Part shown: positions 35,941 through 47,601 of the stretch, piece by piece
Numbering within the stretch: position 1 is the first letter of the stretch
Layout of the letters: every line of letters begins with the position of its first letter
Origin: Floccularia luteovirens
Taxonomy: Eukaryota > Basidiomycota > Agaricomycetes > Agaricales > Squamanitaceae
Direction: 5' to 3'
NCBI GenBank assembly: GCA_009739215.1
Contig: VSJF01000005.1
Location: 1,798,001-1,862,000 of the forward strand
DNA: 64,000 bases
Made by a program: the position numbers and the translations under genes
Notes under the pieces: generated by a model
Database searches by the model: none
What the model was told of the DNA's origin: nothing
Seen by the model: the letters and a program-made list of their open reading frames with translations, nothing else

Positions 35941-37758
35941 CGAGGAAATAGATAAATGGACATCGCTGTTGATACGCAGGAAAGCCATTGTGAAGGGTCG
36001 ACCGCTCGTCGTGGAGAACGACGAGGAGAAAGGAGGGGTGAGAGGAGGGAAGGGGTGGGTGGAAACTATTGAACAGCCCCGTGTATTATTAAGACACGGC
36101 ACATCCCCGAAATGGAAAGATTCACTGTTTCTTATGCGATATTCCCACGGCCGATGAACACGCGCCCCACCCGAATTTCGTCCGGAGATGGGCAACCCTG
36201 CATGCTTCATAATTCTTTATCGTTCACTTGTCCATCACTTTTCTCGGTTAATTTGGGTGCAATACATACGGCTCATCACCATATAAAATATCTACATCCC
36301 AAGTACAGTCCAGATGACCTCCAAGTCTGGTTCTTTTGGCCTAGTATCCTGCATTGTTGCTCCGTTGCTCCGAAGTTGTACTTATCCGAGAATACCCCAC
36401 TCCTCCCTATGTTCTCAGTTTCTCTGACTTTAGATCCTATGTGGTCAGTTGTCCGAAACGTGTTCAAATTATAGAACATCTCCAAGGTGAGCATACGTGA
36501 CCCAAGTTAATACAGGCAATGCATCCTCTTCTTCTTCCTCACGGCTCACTATTCAAACTTGTAATGTGACATCTGGCCTAAATCACTCCGGCCAACAAAA
36601 AGCTTCCACGTAAGTTGTTCATTTCACAATTGCTAGTTTGATATCGGCCGGTGAGTGGATTGTCCAGATCTGTACTGGTGCGGCGGTGAATACCTTACTT
36701 ACTCCGTGTATCCTAAAGTAAACCCCAGAAATGATCGGAATATAACATGTGCCATGAACAAGGTCCATTAAAGATACAAAGCATAGAGCGCTGGAATCTC
36801 AACTTCAAATCAAAGCCCTCGGAACCAGTTGTATAGGCTATTCCAAGTCCATGAGGTGAACATGCTTGAGTAAAGGAGTAATAAAATCAAGAAATACTGT
36901 ATTTATAAGTACAGACCGAGATGATGTCTGCCATATAAACATATGCGCTCGTGCTATCTTTATCTAATCTGTTTGTAAAAATTATCATGAGCGAGTGACC
37001 ACCCTTCCTCGGTCTCACATTCCAGGTATGTGGGTTTGTGGGTTCCGAACAGTAATCCTGCCTGGCTTAGCGACAATGACTCTCCCTCAGGTAGATAACT
37101 TCCATAGGGAAAAATCACGTTGCTGCCTCACGACAGCATACCCACAGCTTACCTCACTTTGTGCACATCTATGAATGGATGATATTCACACAAATCACGG
37201 TAGTGATGTATCTAAAGAATCTCTGAATACGTGATGAACAGATTCGTATGACTACCCCAGTATGCAATTAGAATGTTCCCAGGACGACCTCCCATACCCT
37301 CACTATTCAAATATTCACCAGCGTTAAATCTATGGTCTTATGATCGCAATGTGAATTAGAAGTTGACGAAATTGCCGAATGGATGAGACAATTCTTTCAT
37401 GTACACAATCTGTCAACAAATCAGCAGATTGGTATTCCTACCCTCAAGACCGCTGTATAAATTACCCGTGTCATGTGCGTAAACATCTCTCTCGCCCACA
37501 AGAGACCAGCTTAGCCAATAGATTGCTGATGATAATCCAAGATGAACAAAAAAACCAATAAATCAGGATCTTGTGATACAAAATTTTCTCCCATCTCCAA
37601 TGAATCATTAAATCATAGAACACCCATGATTCCTGCTCAGACAGGTTCCTCGTGTTGAATAAGATAAGAACACACCCCATTTTCTTTTTCAATGTGGTAA
37701 ACCAGGAGGATACACACATACACACCACCACAAGAAGAAGAACCAAAAAAATAAAGAA
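35941..37758. other. Gene-free intergenic stretch between divergent genes
   Basis: About 1.8 kb separating the membrane protein (-) from the dehydrogenase (+). It contains the two promoters. ORFs such as 36112-36474 and 37471-37746 have no domain signal. No TATA box or repeat could be assigned with confidence. Confidence 0.5.
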
Positions 37759-39535
37759 ATGAAAGCAGCTAGGTACTATGGCTCAAAGGATTTACGCATA
37801 GAAGAAGTCCCAACGCCCGAGGCAGGTCCAGGACAAGTGAAAATCAGGGTACAGTTCTTTTTGTCTATCAAAAATTACGTCCCTTGATAAGCTTATCTGA
37901 TTTTTCTAAAACTCTAGATTGCTTGGTGAGTGTATGCATTAATCGGTTTCAAAACCACAAAAAAAGGATCCGATTATTTGTTTTTGGGTAGGGGTGGTAG
38001 TAAGTAAAACCATTCCAGCTCTGCCAGAGTCCCCAGCATCTCTGACTAGTCGCTATCGATAGTATGTGGGAGTGACTTACATGCATATCTTGATCCTCTC
38101 CCGATAATGCCCACCGCAACGGAACCGAACCCAATAACGGGGGAAACCCTCCCAATTACAATGGGCCATGAGTACGTACTCTCTCATTCCCTTTTTCGTC
38201 ATTTGCGGTATCTTGACATGCAACATGTTATTTATTCTATAGGTTTTCTGGAACAATTGTTGCCCTCGGGTCCGGGGTGAACCCTGACGAGTGGAGAGTA
38301 GGACAGAATGTTGTTGTGTACGTCTTGAAAGGTTTTCATTCTAATCAATGTTGCTCATTATTACGAATACCCACTAGTGAACCTCTCATTTCGTGCTGGA
38401 AGAAATCATGTGATGCTTGCATGGAAGGTACTAGGAACCTCTGTCATCATGGAAACTTTATTGTGTGTCATCACATCATTCCTTTGCTATACTTCAATTG
38501 ATACAATGTATTGTGCATTAGGGCTTAGCAGGTGGTGGTGGCGGGCTTTCAGAGTACGTCGCGACGGATGTGAGGTACGTACACAAGCTACCAGACGGGG
38601 TTCCACGTGCGTGAAATTCAAAATTCGAGCTGATTGCTTGATCAATGTGATTAACACGAACATTACAGTTGACATCGGCGCATGCATTGAGCCATTATCC
38701 GTCGCATGGTATGCCGTGAAACGTTCAGGGTATGTCAAAGGACAAAGCGCGCTCATCATGGGTGCGGGACCTGTATGTTTCTCATTTTTGATAATGTGAA
38801 GTTTAGTTTGATATTGTGCATAGATTGGACTGTTCATCTTGAAAGTACTTCGGTAAGCCTGTGTTTACCTTCCTCCCAAAAAGATCCTGATCTTCCCCGC
38901 AATTCAGAGCAATCGACCCAACTGCCACTGTACTAGTCGCAGAAACAGCCTCACTACGACGCGAACTCGCAGCCAAGCATGGGGCCACCAAGACATTGAA
39001 TCCAATAGGTACAGATCCTGACATTCCAGGAATAGTCAGGCGCAACACTGGTGGGCGCGGCGTGGACGTTGCTTTCGACGCAGCAGGGGTACAAGCAGCG
39101 TTGGAAGTAGCACTCAAGAGCTTGCGTCCACGTGGAATGTTTATGAGTGTGGCACTCTGGGAAACTGTGCCACAAATTAATATGAACTGGTTTCTGTTCA
39201 AAGAGATCACAATGACAGGTGAGTGTGATTTGTTTCATTTATTTTAATATACCCTAGATGCTGAATGGGATTTTAGGAATCATGGCATATGATCGTGTTC
39301 ATCCTGAAGTGATAGAGGCTGTTGCTGCAGGAAAGTTCAGTGGCTTGGAAGAACTGATTACAAGTAAGATTGATCTCGAAGACGTCGTTGAGAAAGGGTT
39401 TATGGTTTTGATGCACGAAAAGGATAAACAAGGTAAATCATTATTCAGCATTTTATTGGGCCGTGCATGCTGAATCTTTAATTCCCAGTTAAAATTCTTG
39501 TACGACCTCCTCACGATCCAAGCTTGAAATTGTAA
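37759..39535 (+). CDS. Zinc-dependent alcohol dehydrogenase, (R,R)-butanediol dehydrogenase type
   Basis: Cytosolic NAD(P)-dependent medium-chain dehydrogenase, most like fungal butanediol/sorbitol dehydrogenases. MKAARYYGSKDLRIEEVPTP opens the chain. Two 8-nt exons (37918-37925 and 37992-37999) link it to 38063, giving IAWGGICGSDLHAYLDP with the catalytic-zinc Cys. TMGHEFSG supplies His and Glu. The structural zinc loop is C-x4-C-x2-C-x7-C (SCWKKSCDACMEGTRNLC). GACIEPLSVAWYAVKRSG and ALIMGAGPIGLFILKVL form the Rossmann entry, then RELAAKHGATKTLNP and GGRGVDVAFDAAGVQAALEV. The end is HEKDKQ plus a last exon VKILVRPPHDPSLKL. Phases agree across the checked 5' exons (90+8+8+109 nt). Some middle junctions (about 38317-38660) are less certain. 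Confidence 0.9.
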
Positions 39536-39798
39536 ACTTGAAAGCGCATTTCTTGAATAGTCACAATTGTAGCCCTGTTATTGTACGATATTAGCAGATG
39601 GGATTTCAACAGTTTATTACACGAAGTTCTGAAGAACTTTAGCCAGCCATAATAATTTTACGCCGGAAGCGCAAGGTATTATTTGAATTATATTGCAACA
39701 TCGAAGTCGTCCGTTGTAACCAGTCATTACCGCTCTAAGCTGAGAAAACTTCGTTCTATCATGAATGAATGAGAAAAGAAAAGTGCTTCATGCTCATA

Positions 39799-42700
39799 TC
39801 AGTCATTTGGGTCATCCACAACGATATCAAGCACATTCCTGTCGTTGGAGCACAAGTAATAAGCAACAACTTCTTTGGAGTGCAAGATAACAAAACTACA
39901 TACCTGAGGTTCATGGCAAACCCAGACTCAATATCGGTTAAAGTCAAGTTGTCGATAGAGTGAACACCAGGGCTCACAGCCAAGAAAGTCATCCTCACAG
40001 ACTGACAGGCCATTGGTCGTAACATTCTACATGTAATTCATTGATTGTTAGCTGTGCTTGAACAATATAGGAAAGAAAAAAAGCTTTCATCTTACCCAAT
40101 TCTAACTCGGTTGTCGAGCGGAAGTACACCAGGATATCCCATTTTAACAGCGGCATGTCCTAATCCACCTACAGATGGAGCTTCCTTTACAACCGCATTC
40201 TCTCTCCGCCTTTTTCTTGGGCACGAAATCTCAAACCTCCTCGGCCATGCACTTTGGTTCAAGACGAAAATGTCCAGGGTAAATGTATCAAAAGGATAGA
40301 TCATCCCTAACCTTCCTTCCATACCCTTTCGGTCTCTGGACAGAGGAAGAAGTCCTATCGATAGAACAACATTCTGGCCACTCTCCTTGATATTCTGCAG
40401 CTGAGCCAACATAAGTTGCTCGCCAAAAGCCCCGGGTACCATTGGTCCGGGTGTCTCAGGTATGACACCACCACGCCCACGCCTGATTTCAACACTTGAT
40501 TCATGATCACCAAGTGGTTGAATCAGTGATGCGATTGGAGCGAGTGATGGTAGTGCAGTAGGGAGAGCTGACTTTGGGGGAAAAGCTGGGTATGCAGGTG
40601 TGACAGGGGTATCGAATGAATGTGGGCTCGATCTATCGTGGATCTCGTGGATGTGCCCATAGTGATGTGCAGATAAGGTATTAGCTGGCGGTGGTGGAGC
40701 GCTGTAGGTTGTTGCTGCACGGAGGTAAGGTGAGGGCAACGGGCTGTGAGGAGACTGCCTCGAAGAAACAAGAGGAGATGGTTGCCTGGAGCCGGAATCT
40801 GGATGGTTACTTAAATTGATCGACATTAAAGAACTGCGATTATATAGGGCTGATTTGAGGGGTGGTCGCGCAGCGACAGGACCTCCTTTACCACCACGAA
40901 GTGAAGATCGCCTATCATTTGTAGGTGTTGGAGATCTCGAGTACATAACTGTGCCCGACTCTCCACTCGACTTCCCTTTCGACACAGATGAATGCATAGC
41001 AAAATTTGGGAATGGAGAAGGAGGTTCGGGAAGAACAGAAGGGTAGCCATACCCGGGATCGGATTCATCTAATACATCTGCTGGTTGTCCTTGGTGTGCC
41101 GCTAGATCGAGGACGCAGTTCCATCTAGAAGAAAATGTCCGTGTCGGATAGATTGACGGTTGTGCATTTTGGGAGTCCACATCGGATTGCAATGCGAATG
41201 GTTTTCCGAATACATTGATGGTAACAGCACGTTGCAAGTCAGTGGATAAACCAGACTTTGGAGTGTGGCCAGATGATAAGGCATCACTTTCTTCCGGAGA
41301 GCGAAGGAAGGTGACGGCATAAAGTAGATTATACTGACCCATGGGTCCTAGTCTTAAGGGGAAAGTATTCTTTGCTGCATCTGCGCTAAAATATTCATCT
41401 CCCCAACCAATAAGGGTTGTCTTTGCACCTTCACCACCAATACTTACAAGGACTTTTTCCACCTCAAAACCCATATTTCCTTCTGACTCCCCCGAGTCTT
41501 CAATCTCTACGCACAACACAACTGTGCGTTCCTCATTACCTGCCTCACGTCTTTCTTTCTCCATCTCCACTTCCTCAGTCCCCAGAAGACCTGCAAATGA
41601 GTGATGCAACAGCACGTAGGGCACGAAGACAGTTCTCATTCGAACTTTGAAACCAGACATGGTTTGCAAGGTCTTGCGGTAGGATTTCCGTATTGTTGGG
41701 TGTGCCCGACGGGCGGAAGAAAGTGGAGAGGGGGAAGGAGTTACTGGGGTGAATGGTATAATTGGACCAAGGGCAAAAAGCTTTCTACGGGATTCATTAC
41801 CAATTCTCGTAGATGGGAATATGATAGGTGTAGATTGCTGTGTACCAAATGTCGGTCCTTCACAAAATGTCAATATCTGGTTATCCATGCGTTATCTTAC
41901 TGACCCGCAGAAAGTCCCTCTAAAAGATTGACCTCCTCGAAGCCCTCTAGGAAATCCTCATCAGAATCCCCATCAGCGCCTTGGGCTTGTGCATTCGACG
42001 ATTCAAGTGGTTTTGAAGCGTCATTAAACGAGGTAATGAATTTGGAAAGAGGGTTAGTTGGTTGTGATGTTGTAATGACGGGTTTTTCTCGAAGAGTTGT
42101 TGATAAAGTTAAACATAACAGTGGATCTGTGTAATTGACACGGAGATATGCTGTTGAATAGCGGATAAGAACGTGGAGAGTCTCGTACAATGGCGACACA
42201 ATGTGACATACACACGGTAAGCCCTAGACGATATACAGCTACCCATGCTTCCTCTTTCTTTGACCAGAGAAGGGTGAAAGCCTCAGGCGAATCGTCTGAG
42301 GTGTTTGTCCCCCATATGCCGGCTAGTAACAAAGCACCTTCAGAGACTATGTATTTTTTGTCTTGGTCGCCTGATGCAGGCAGAGGATTTGGTGTGGTGG
42401 GTGGATGAATGGAAGGGTGAGCCTGTTTGAGACGACTGCTGCTCGGTTTAGTGAGGAGAGATGACTTTCTTGGAGGTGCTGATAACCGAGTGGTAATTTG
42501 TGAGTCGGACGGGGATTCATCAGGAAGACAGGAGATGTACGTGGCCTCGATTGACACTTGAATGTGAGTCAAAAGCTCTAACAGGATGCTGGGTGGATGA
42601 TGTGGATCTGCGGCGGACTCGGGGGTGGGATGTAGGATACGAACCGTCAAGAGGAAGCAAAGTTGTTCATCTGTTTGTTTTGTTATGTAAATCAGCAGCA

Positions 42701-42874
42701 ATTCAGCAACACGCTCCACTCACCAAAAAATGCGTGAGTTCTGTCCAGTTCGGACGATTTGAGACGCGCTAGCCAATCATCCGAGTCCACAGATTCTGGT
42801 GGAGGAAATTCAAGAGAAGTGTCCGGCACTGCAACATGGAGGATTGTAGAAGAAAAAAGGTGATCCAACGACAT
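39799..42874 (-). CDS. TRS65: TRAPPII complex subunit Trs65
   Basis: Fungal-specific subunit of the TRAPPII Rab exchange factor acting at the Golgi on Ypt1/Ypt31. Start at 42874: MSLDHLFSSTILHVAVPDTS, followed by SDDWLARLKSSELDRTHAFF. The middle holds FLLTVRILHPTPES and SEGALLLAGIWGTNTSDDSP, then a 598-codon exon with a beta-rich region (VLVSIGGEGAKTTLIGWGDE; GPMGQYNLLYAVTFLR) and a Ser/Pro-rich insertion (about residues 520-680). The C-terminal part is most diagnostic: RLGMIYPFDTFTLDIFVLNQ, PRRFEISCPRKRRRE, then PMACQSVRMTFLAVSPGVHS and IDNLTLTDIESGFAMNLR, with NVLDIVVDDPND in a short last exon. That ending is typical of Trs65. Its promoter and first ten codons have a diverged copy at 46786-46925. 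Confidence 0.86.
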
Positions 42875-43726
42875 ATCAGATGGCCTTTACCGACGTTCTC
42901 TCTGCTTGTCCTCCCGACAAAACTGTCACTGTCAGGAACGTCTGATTCACGCTTACGTAATCCAATTCTGCAGTATATGGTTTATCCTTGCTGGGCACAC
43001 TTCCAAACCAGATTTATCTACTACGTCTACCGCAAATTTTCTTCTCCCGGGTAACAAAGAATTTTGAGGAGACGGATTTGGGTATTTTTTAGATAACAAA
43101 GATAGCCTTGGAGTCAAGTACTGACCAATCGATAGGCGCCAGATAAGCAATGGAGCGATTTCATCCTTGTAAGCAACAATCTATCGCCTAATTCCGGTAA
43201 ATATTTACCAACCTTCCACTAAGCTTCAAGCTTCAGAGTTTTACCATGTGCATTGGAATCCGTAACATCTGTATATACCGTTTGATATGTATGTATTTTT
43301 TAAAAGAATTGAACTAACCTTCTACCATCGCCAATCCTCGCCACTAGATTGGTGACAAAATTACATCTCGTCTGGGACAGTAATCACTATTCCTGAATCA
43401 CACATACTCTGCTCAATGTCGATCTTCATCATCAACTAATGACAGAGTTTGTGCATTATGGATAATTGCCTTGGTTGATAGACAGCTTTACACCTGAATC
43501 GAACTATGGAACTCTGAATATCTCAAAACAAATAACAAATCCATGAAAAATGCGGGGGCGTGATGTAATAAGTGTCTAGTCTTCCAACTGAAAGTTATAC
43601 CATATTCACTATATATGGGCCTCTTTGGGACTTCCAGTTACAAAATCCCTTATATATTCAGTGCGCAGTCATTATATTGGACTTTAGCTGACCCCATTCA
43701 ACTAACCGATGTCTGCCAAAGTCAAC
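42875..43726. other. TRS65 promoter and 3' flank of the GTPase-WD40 gene
   Basis: About 850 bp without a gene. The first 100 bp next to the TRS65 ATG are the part duplicated at 46.8 kb. The rest is AT-rich with no recognisable element. Confidence 0.5.
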
Positions 43727-46329
43727 TTATATATGAGTGGAGAGAAGGGTTCTTTTAAATACACATGGAATGCAGGATACATGATACACTACTATACACA
43801 CATTCAGCGATAGATAATCTCTTGCCATCTTCTTCACGTATAATCCATCCATCCTTGTGGAAACCCATCCCTGGTCGATTTCCGTTCTCCACCTGTGCCG
43901 CTCGAGTTCGACTTTCTCCCCTTCCTTCCATCTGAATATTTCCTCCTCACCGGTGTCATGCTTTACATATACATCATGTTGCTACGCGAGACCTTTCAAA
44001 TACGAAAGATCCATCGAGCGCCATATGTTTCACAAGCTTGCCTGTCACTGCATCGAACACACCGAATCGTCGTGCGGTACTAGGACCATATGCTGGACCC
44101 GTGATCCAAAGGCCATCGGGGGTCCATGCGATACCATCACTACCACTACCTACAGTGGGTATACTCTGCACCAGAACAGGATCAGTATCTGTGATATCCC
44201 ACAAGTGAGCCTTTTCGCATTCAATGACTGCAATATTCTGCGCGTCAGTGGAGAAGGCAATGTTACCAACGATATCTCCCTGAATAATGTATAACAATAA
44301 TGCAGATTTGAGAGACCAGATACTGACTACCTCAGAAGACACGGTGGTTACTCGGGAGTCATCTAAGGAGACAGCCACAAAATATATGCGTCCGTCAAGA
44401 GGCGACGGCGACGATGATGGTGGCACAGAATACATGTTTGATATAATCTTGGAAGACGAGTGTGATGATTGTTGGGAGAGAATGATCCAGAGTCACGAAA
44501 ATAACCTTTGAACGAACCAAGTAGATCCCAGGTTCTCATATCCAAGAAATGGGCTTTATCACCAGTGGATGAAGCAAGGGTGTTTTTGTTCACGGATATA
44601 GTATACCATAGATGCGAAGAGCTTCCAGATAGAGTTTGGCAGTGTATTCGCCCGATTTCAAGTCCACACATGGATCGAAACGTCGCAAAATGCAACCTGC
44701 GTGTAGGCACGCAGCTGCATGCACAAAGAATGGTGTGGGGAGGCTAACCCCTGTGAGTTCGGTAAGGATGAAGGATGACGGAGAGAAGGTTGAGGGTTTT
44801 AGTTATGTTTCTTCCGTTGTTCAGAGTGTTTCGAACAAGGATGTATATAATGCGTGAAACGGTTACAGGCGTTGAGCAGTAATAGGTAGGAGATGATGGA
44901 GAAATTACAGGAAAGTAGTCTGGACAAAGGGAAACATAGGTGAAAGGCAACATGTGCGTGCGCGTGCAATCTAATCTTATCTAGAATCATGTGATAAGGA
45001 AAAGACAGAAACGGAAAGGAAACCACGTCCAAGGGTAATCCAAAGGCCTATCCCACAATGGTGAAAGCAGAACCTTGCTGTCGTCACATCCGAGATCCCA
45101 CACTTGGAGTGTCCAATCATCCGTCCAGTCTACCACAAGCTTTAGATATGTTGATATCGCTAGTGCTTTCTCTATTGCTGGAACTGTAGTCCTCGTCTTC
45201 AACATTTTACCAACCACAATGTCCCAGAACTTGAACACCATTAAAAAGCTGTGGCCCGTCTCGACCTCACATTATATCATACATTCTACAGTCCATACCC
45301 TGGACATGTGCCTGCGCTCCAGATGTAGCATTCCAGACATGAATCGTCCCGTCTTCCGAGCCAGAAGCAATCGACTCTCCGTCAGGCGCCCATGGCACAC
45401 GTTGAACACTTTTTGCTTGCCTAGTTAAGGTCCTCTTCAATATTCTGATACTGGCATCCCATATGCACACCTTCCCATCTGATGTCCTAGCTGCAATCAA
45501 CCCCAACAGGGGGAGAATGTTGCGCGACAGTTCCCACATATTTTCTGGAACATATCCAGGTTTCGTAAGGGAGTGCCGAACGAACGATTATCCGACATTC
45601 TATGAGGGTAGAGGATGCCCGTGAGTATAATATTTCTTCGAAATCTATTGTATGGAACACATGAATCAGGATTTATATTCATTTAAAAAATGTCGCACGT
45701 TTTCTTGAGCCATTCCTTAATGGACCCCAGAATCTCACTATCGTCAAGTTCATTATGATCAAATCCTGGAGTATCGACAAAGACAACATCTCGTTTGCCG
45801 TCTGGGTGCCGACAACGAAATACCTGAACCGTGCGCGTGTATGACCTGAGACCATGCCCAACGACAACGTCTTCCCCTTTCGCTGTTCTCATGCCACCAG
45901 TAGCTGTTTTTATAAACTCAGAAAACGTTGCTCAATGTGGGGTAGTAAATGAGCACATAGACAAAGCTTACTGCGCTCTTTCCTGACCCTGTAGGTCCGA
46001 TGACATTGACATAACCCCCAGTGAGTAACACTGTAGTAACTCAGACACGCCTCCTTTGTGCACCCACCCAACAATCATATCAACCTCATTGAAATGATTC
46101 TCCTCGAACTCAGCTTGTTGTGATGCACAAAAAAGAAGACCGTTCGTGATGTTGTTGGGTGCGGATGTTAAGATGGATCCTATGGAAGACGAATTTAGAA
46201 GGGAGCGCTGCGGGAGCGTTTCCCTTTCCCGGTTCTCAAAATTTGTGGGTTCTGGTGAAATGGAAGAAGTTCGCTATCAAAAGTTCAGTCAAATTGACAC
46301 AACAGGAACCATACACTTTGCTGCTGCAT
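43727..46329 (-). CDS. AIG1-like GTPase / WD40 repeat chimera (possibly decaying)
   Basis: Two modules meet. N-terminal exons give a P-loop GTPase: GGYVNVIGPTGSGKSA (Walker A), FIKTATGGMRTAKGEDVVVG, VVFVDTPGFDHNELDD (G3, DTPG), then FRRNIILTGILYPHRMSD and NRSFGTPLRNLDMFQKICGN. The domain stops there; the half carrying the G4 base-recognition motif is missing. A 38-nt intron (45491-45528) joins this in phase to SRTSDGKVCIWDASIRILKR, and WD40 units follow: SGSEDGTIHVWNATSGAQ, TDDWTLQVWDLGCDD, GDKAHFLDMRTWDLLGSFKG, AFSTDAQNIAVIECEKAHLW. The end is HDTGEEEIFRWKEGEKVELE and a polar tail. A leader from 46329 (MQQQS|RTSSISPEP) is plausible. Two junctions do not resolve: leader to Walker A near 46030-46070, and near 44490. 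It may be a pseudogene; treat the exact model as provisional. Confidence 0.55.
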
Positions 46330-47601
46330 GATTACTGAAGTAAAGGGATAGTAGAGCTTGGAGTATTGAATATTAAACGAATTTGATCATCGATTATAGC
46401 ACTAAAGTTCAAGACCGTATAGCCACGACAAAAGGCTCAAGTAGAAAGTTCTGTGGCAGATTCCCACACGATCTGTATAAACCTCTCAAATCGACCATGA
46501 TGTTAGGTGCTGGGGCCAAAAGACTAAGCGAGTCTGCAGGAACATAGTTCTGAACTTCGATTCGACTCAAAAGTGTGCGGCTAGATAGATTAATAAAGGA
46601 ACCTAGTTCAATGAAGGTAGATGCTTAGCGCTTAGCGCTGGTCTGGCCTTGACTGTGATAATCTTGGGTTGTGTTTTTCGAACAGTTCGGAATAACCCAT
46701 GGTTCCTGGAAATGTAGCTCTGGGGTACCAATCATAAGAGATTGATAACATCCACCTGCCTGCGAACGCATGTTTACCAACGAAGATGTGGAAGAAAATA
46801 GATGATCAAACGACATGTCAGATAGCCTTTACCCACGTTCTCTTTGCTGTCCGTCTGACAAGACTGCCTAAGGCACACTCGGAACGTCCAATTCATCTTC
46901 ATGTAATTCAATCGTTGTACTTGAATCTTTTTCATTTAAACGGACTGAACGGTTCTGGCATGTGCAGCCCGACACGGAACTGGAACACAGGGAACTCAAC
47001 ATTCCCTAGACCCTATATGACGGGGTATTCTCCCCAGGACTATCGGCTAAGGAGAACCTGTTCAAGTAATCATGGGTTTGGAATAATCTTACCCTTCATT
47101 TATCGGCCCAGAAATCCCGGTAATCTTTAGGCACCGCAATTGTTTTTTGAGCTTTTGTTGACCTGCACCTGGGAGTTCTGGGCGTACACCCAACGGAGAG
47201 CACGATATTATGCTGTATGTACACTGGTGGAAGCCATGGACCTTCCGATTCAAGTCGTGTGACTTCGCAATTTATTTTATTTGAATGACGGACGCGGGGA
47301 CACTGCGTAACTATTACCTTCCGATGTTCACGAATCTGCTCACGAGTGACAAGATCATTATCCATGTTCTATAGGTAGATACGTCATATAAGGTCTATCT
47401 CGTGCACACATCTCCTGGATTAGCAGTCAATGCTTGTGCATGTCTAACAATCTAGTTTGTCTAATTGGCTAGGACGGTCTATCAGCCAGGACAGGGAAAA
47501 AAGTACGAGCTTCCTTTTCTCACCTTCTACACTTCTTATCAGTACATCATAAATCTTCTTCGTAGTAAAAATACAAGTTTCTTTTTAACTTATATAGTTC
47601 A
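46330..47601. other. Gene-poor stretch containing the TRS65 5' copy
   Basis: Besides the duplicated TRS65 segment this 1.3 kb has a minus ORF at 47096-47365 (89 codons, MDNDLVTREQIREHRKVI...) that matches no family I know and has no supported splice partner. Nothing else was found. Confidence 0.45.
46786..46925 (-). repeat. Diverged duplicate of the TRS65 promoter and first codons
   Basis: Read on the minus strand, an ATG at 46816 opens MSFDHLFSST, against MSLDHLFSST at the start of TRS65. The preceding non-coding 100 bp also match by eye: both copies share ATCAGATGGCCTTTACCGAC-like and CGTTCTCT.TGCT blocks, then a TAATTCAAT/TAATCCAAT block. After the tenth codon the reading differs and runs 63 codons to a stop. 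The copy has the same orientation as TRS65, so this is a dispersed direct duplication of roughly 130-140 bp, about 4 kb away, with the GTPase-WD40 gene in between. Confidence 0.7.

Noticed and set aside
37949..38155. Minus-strand 68-codon ORF over the dehydrogenase
   Set aside because: It overlaps the microexon region and exon 4 antisense; the plus strand gives the conserved GICGSDLHAYLDP.
41601..41903. Plus-strand ORFs across TRS65 as separate genes
   Set aside because: They are antisense shadows of the long TRS65 exon, which has strong family motifs and a continuous 598-codon frame.
45683..45892. The GTPase as an independent 70-residue protein ending CDIF
   Set aside because: The stop is within a 54-nt intron (45645-45698); splicing continues the GTPase domain with LTGILYPHRMSDNR.
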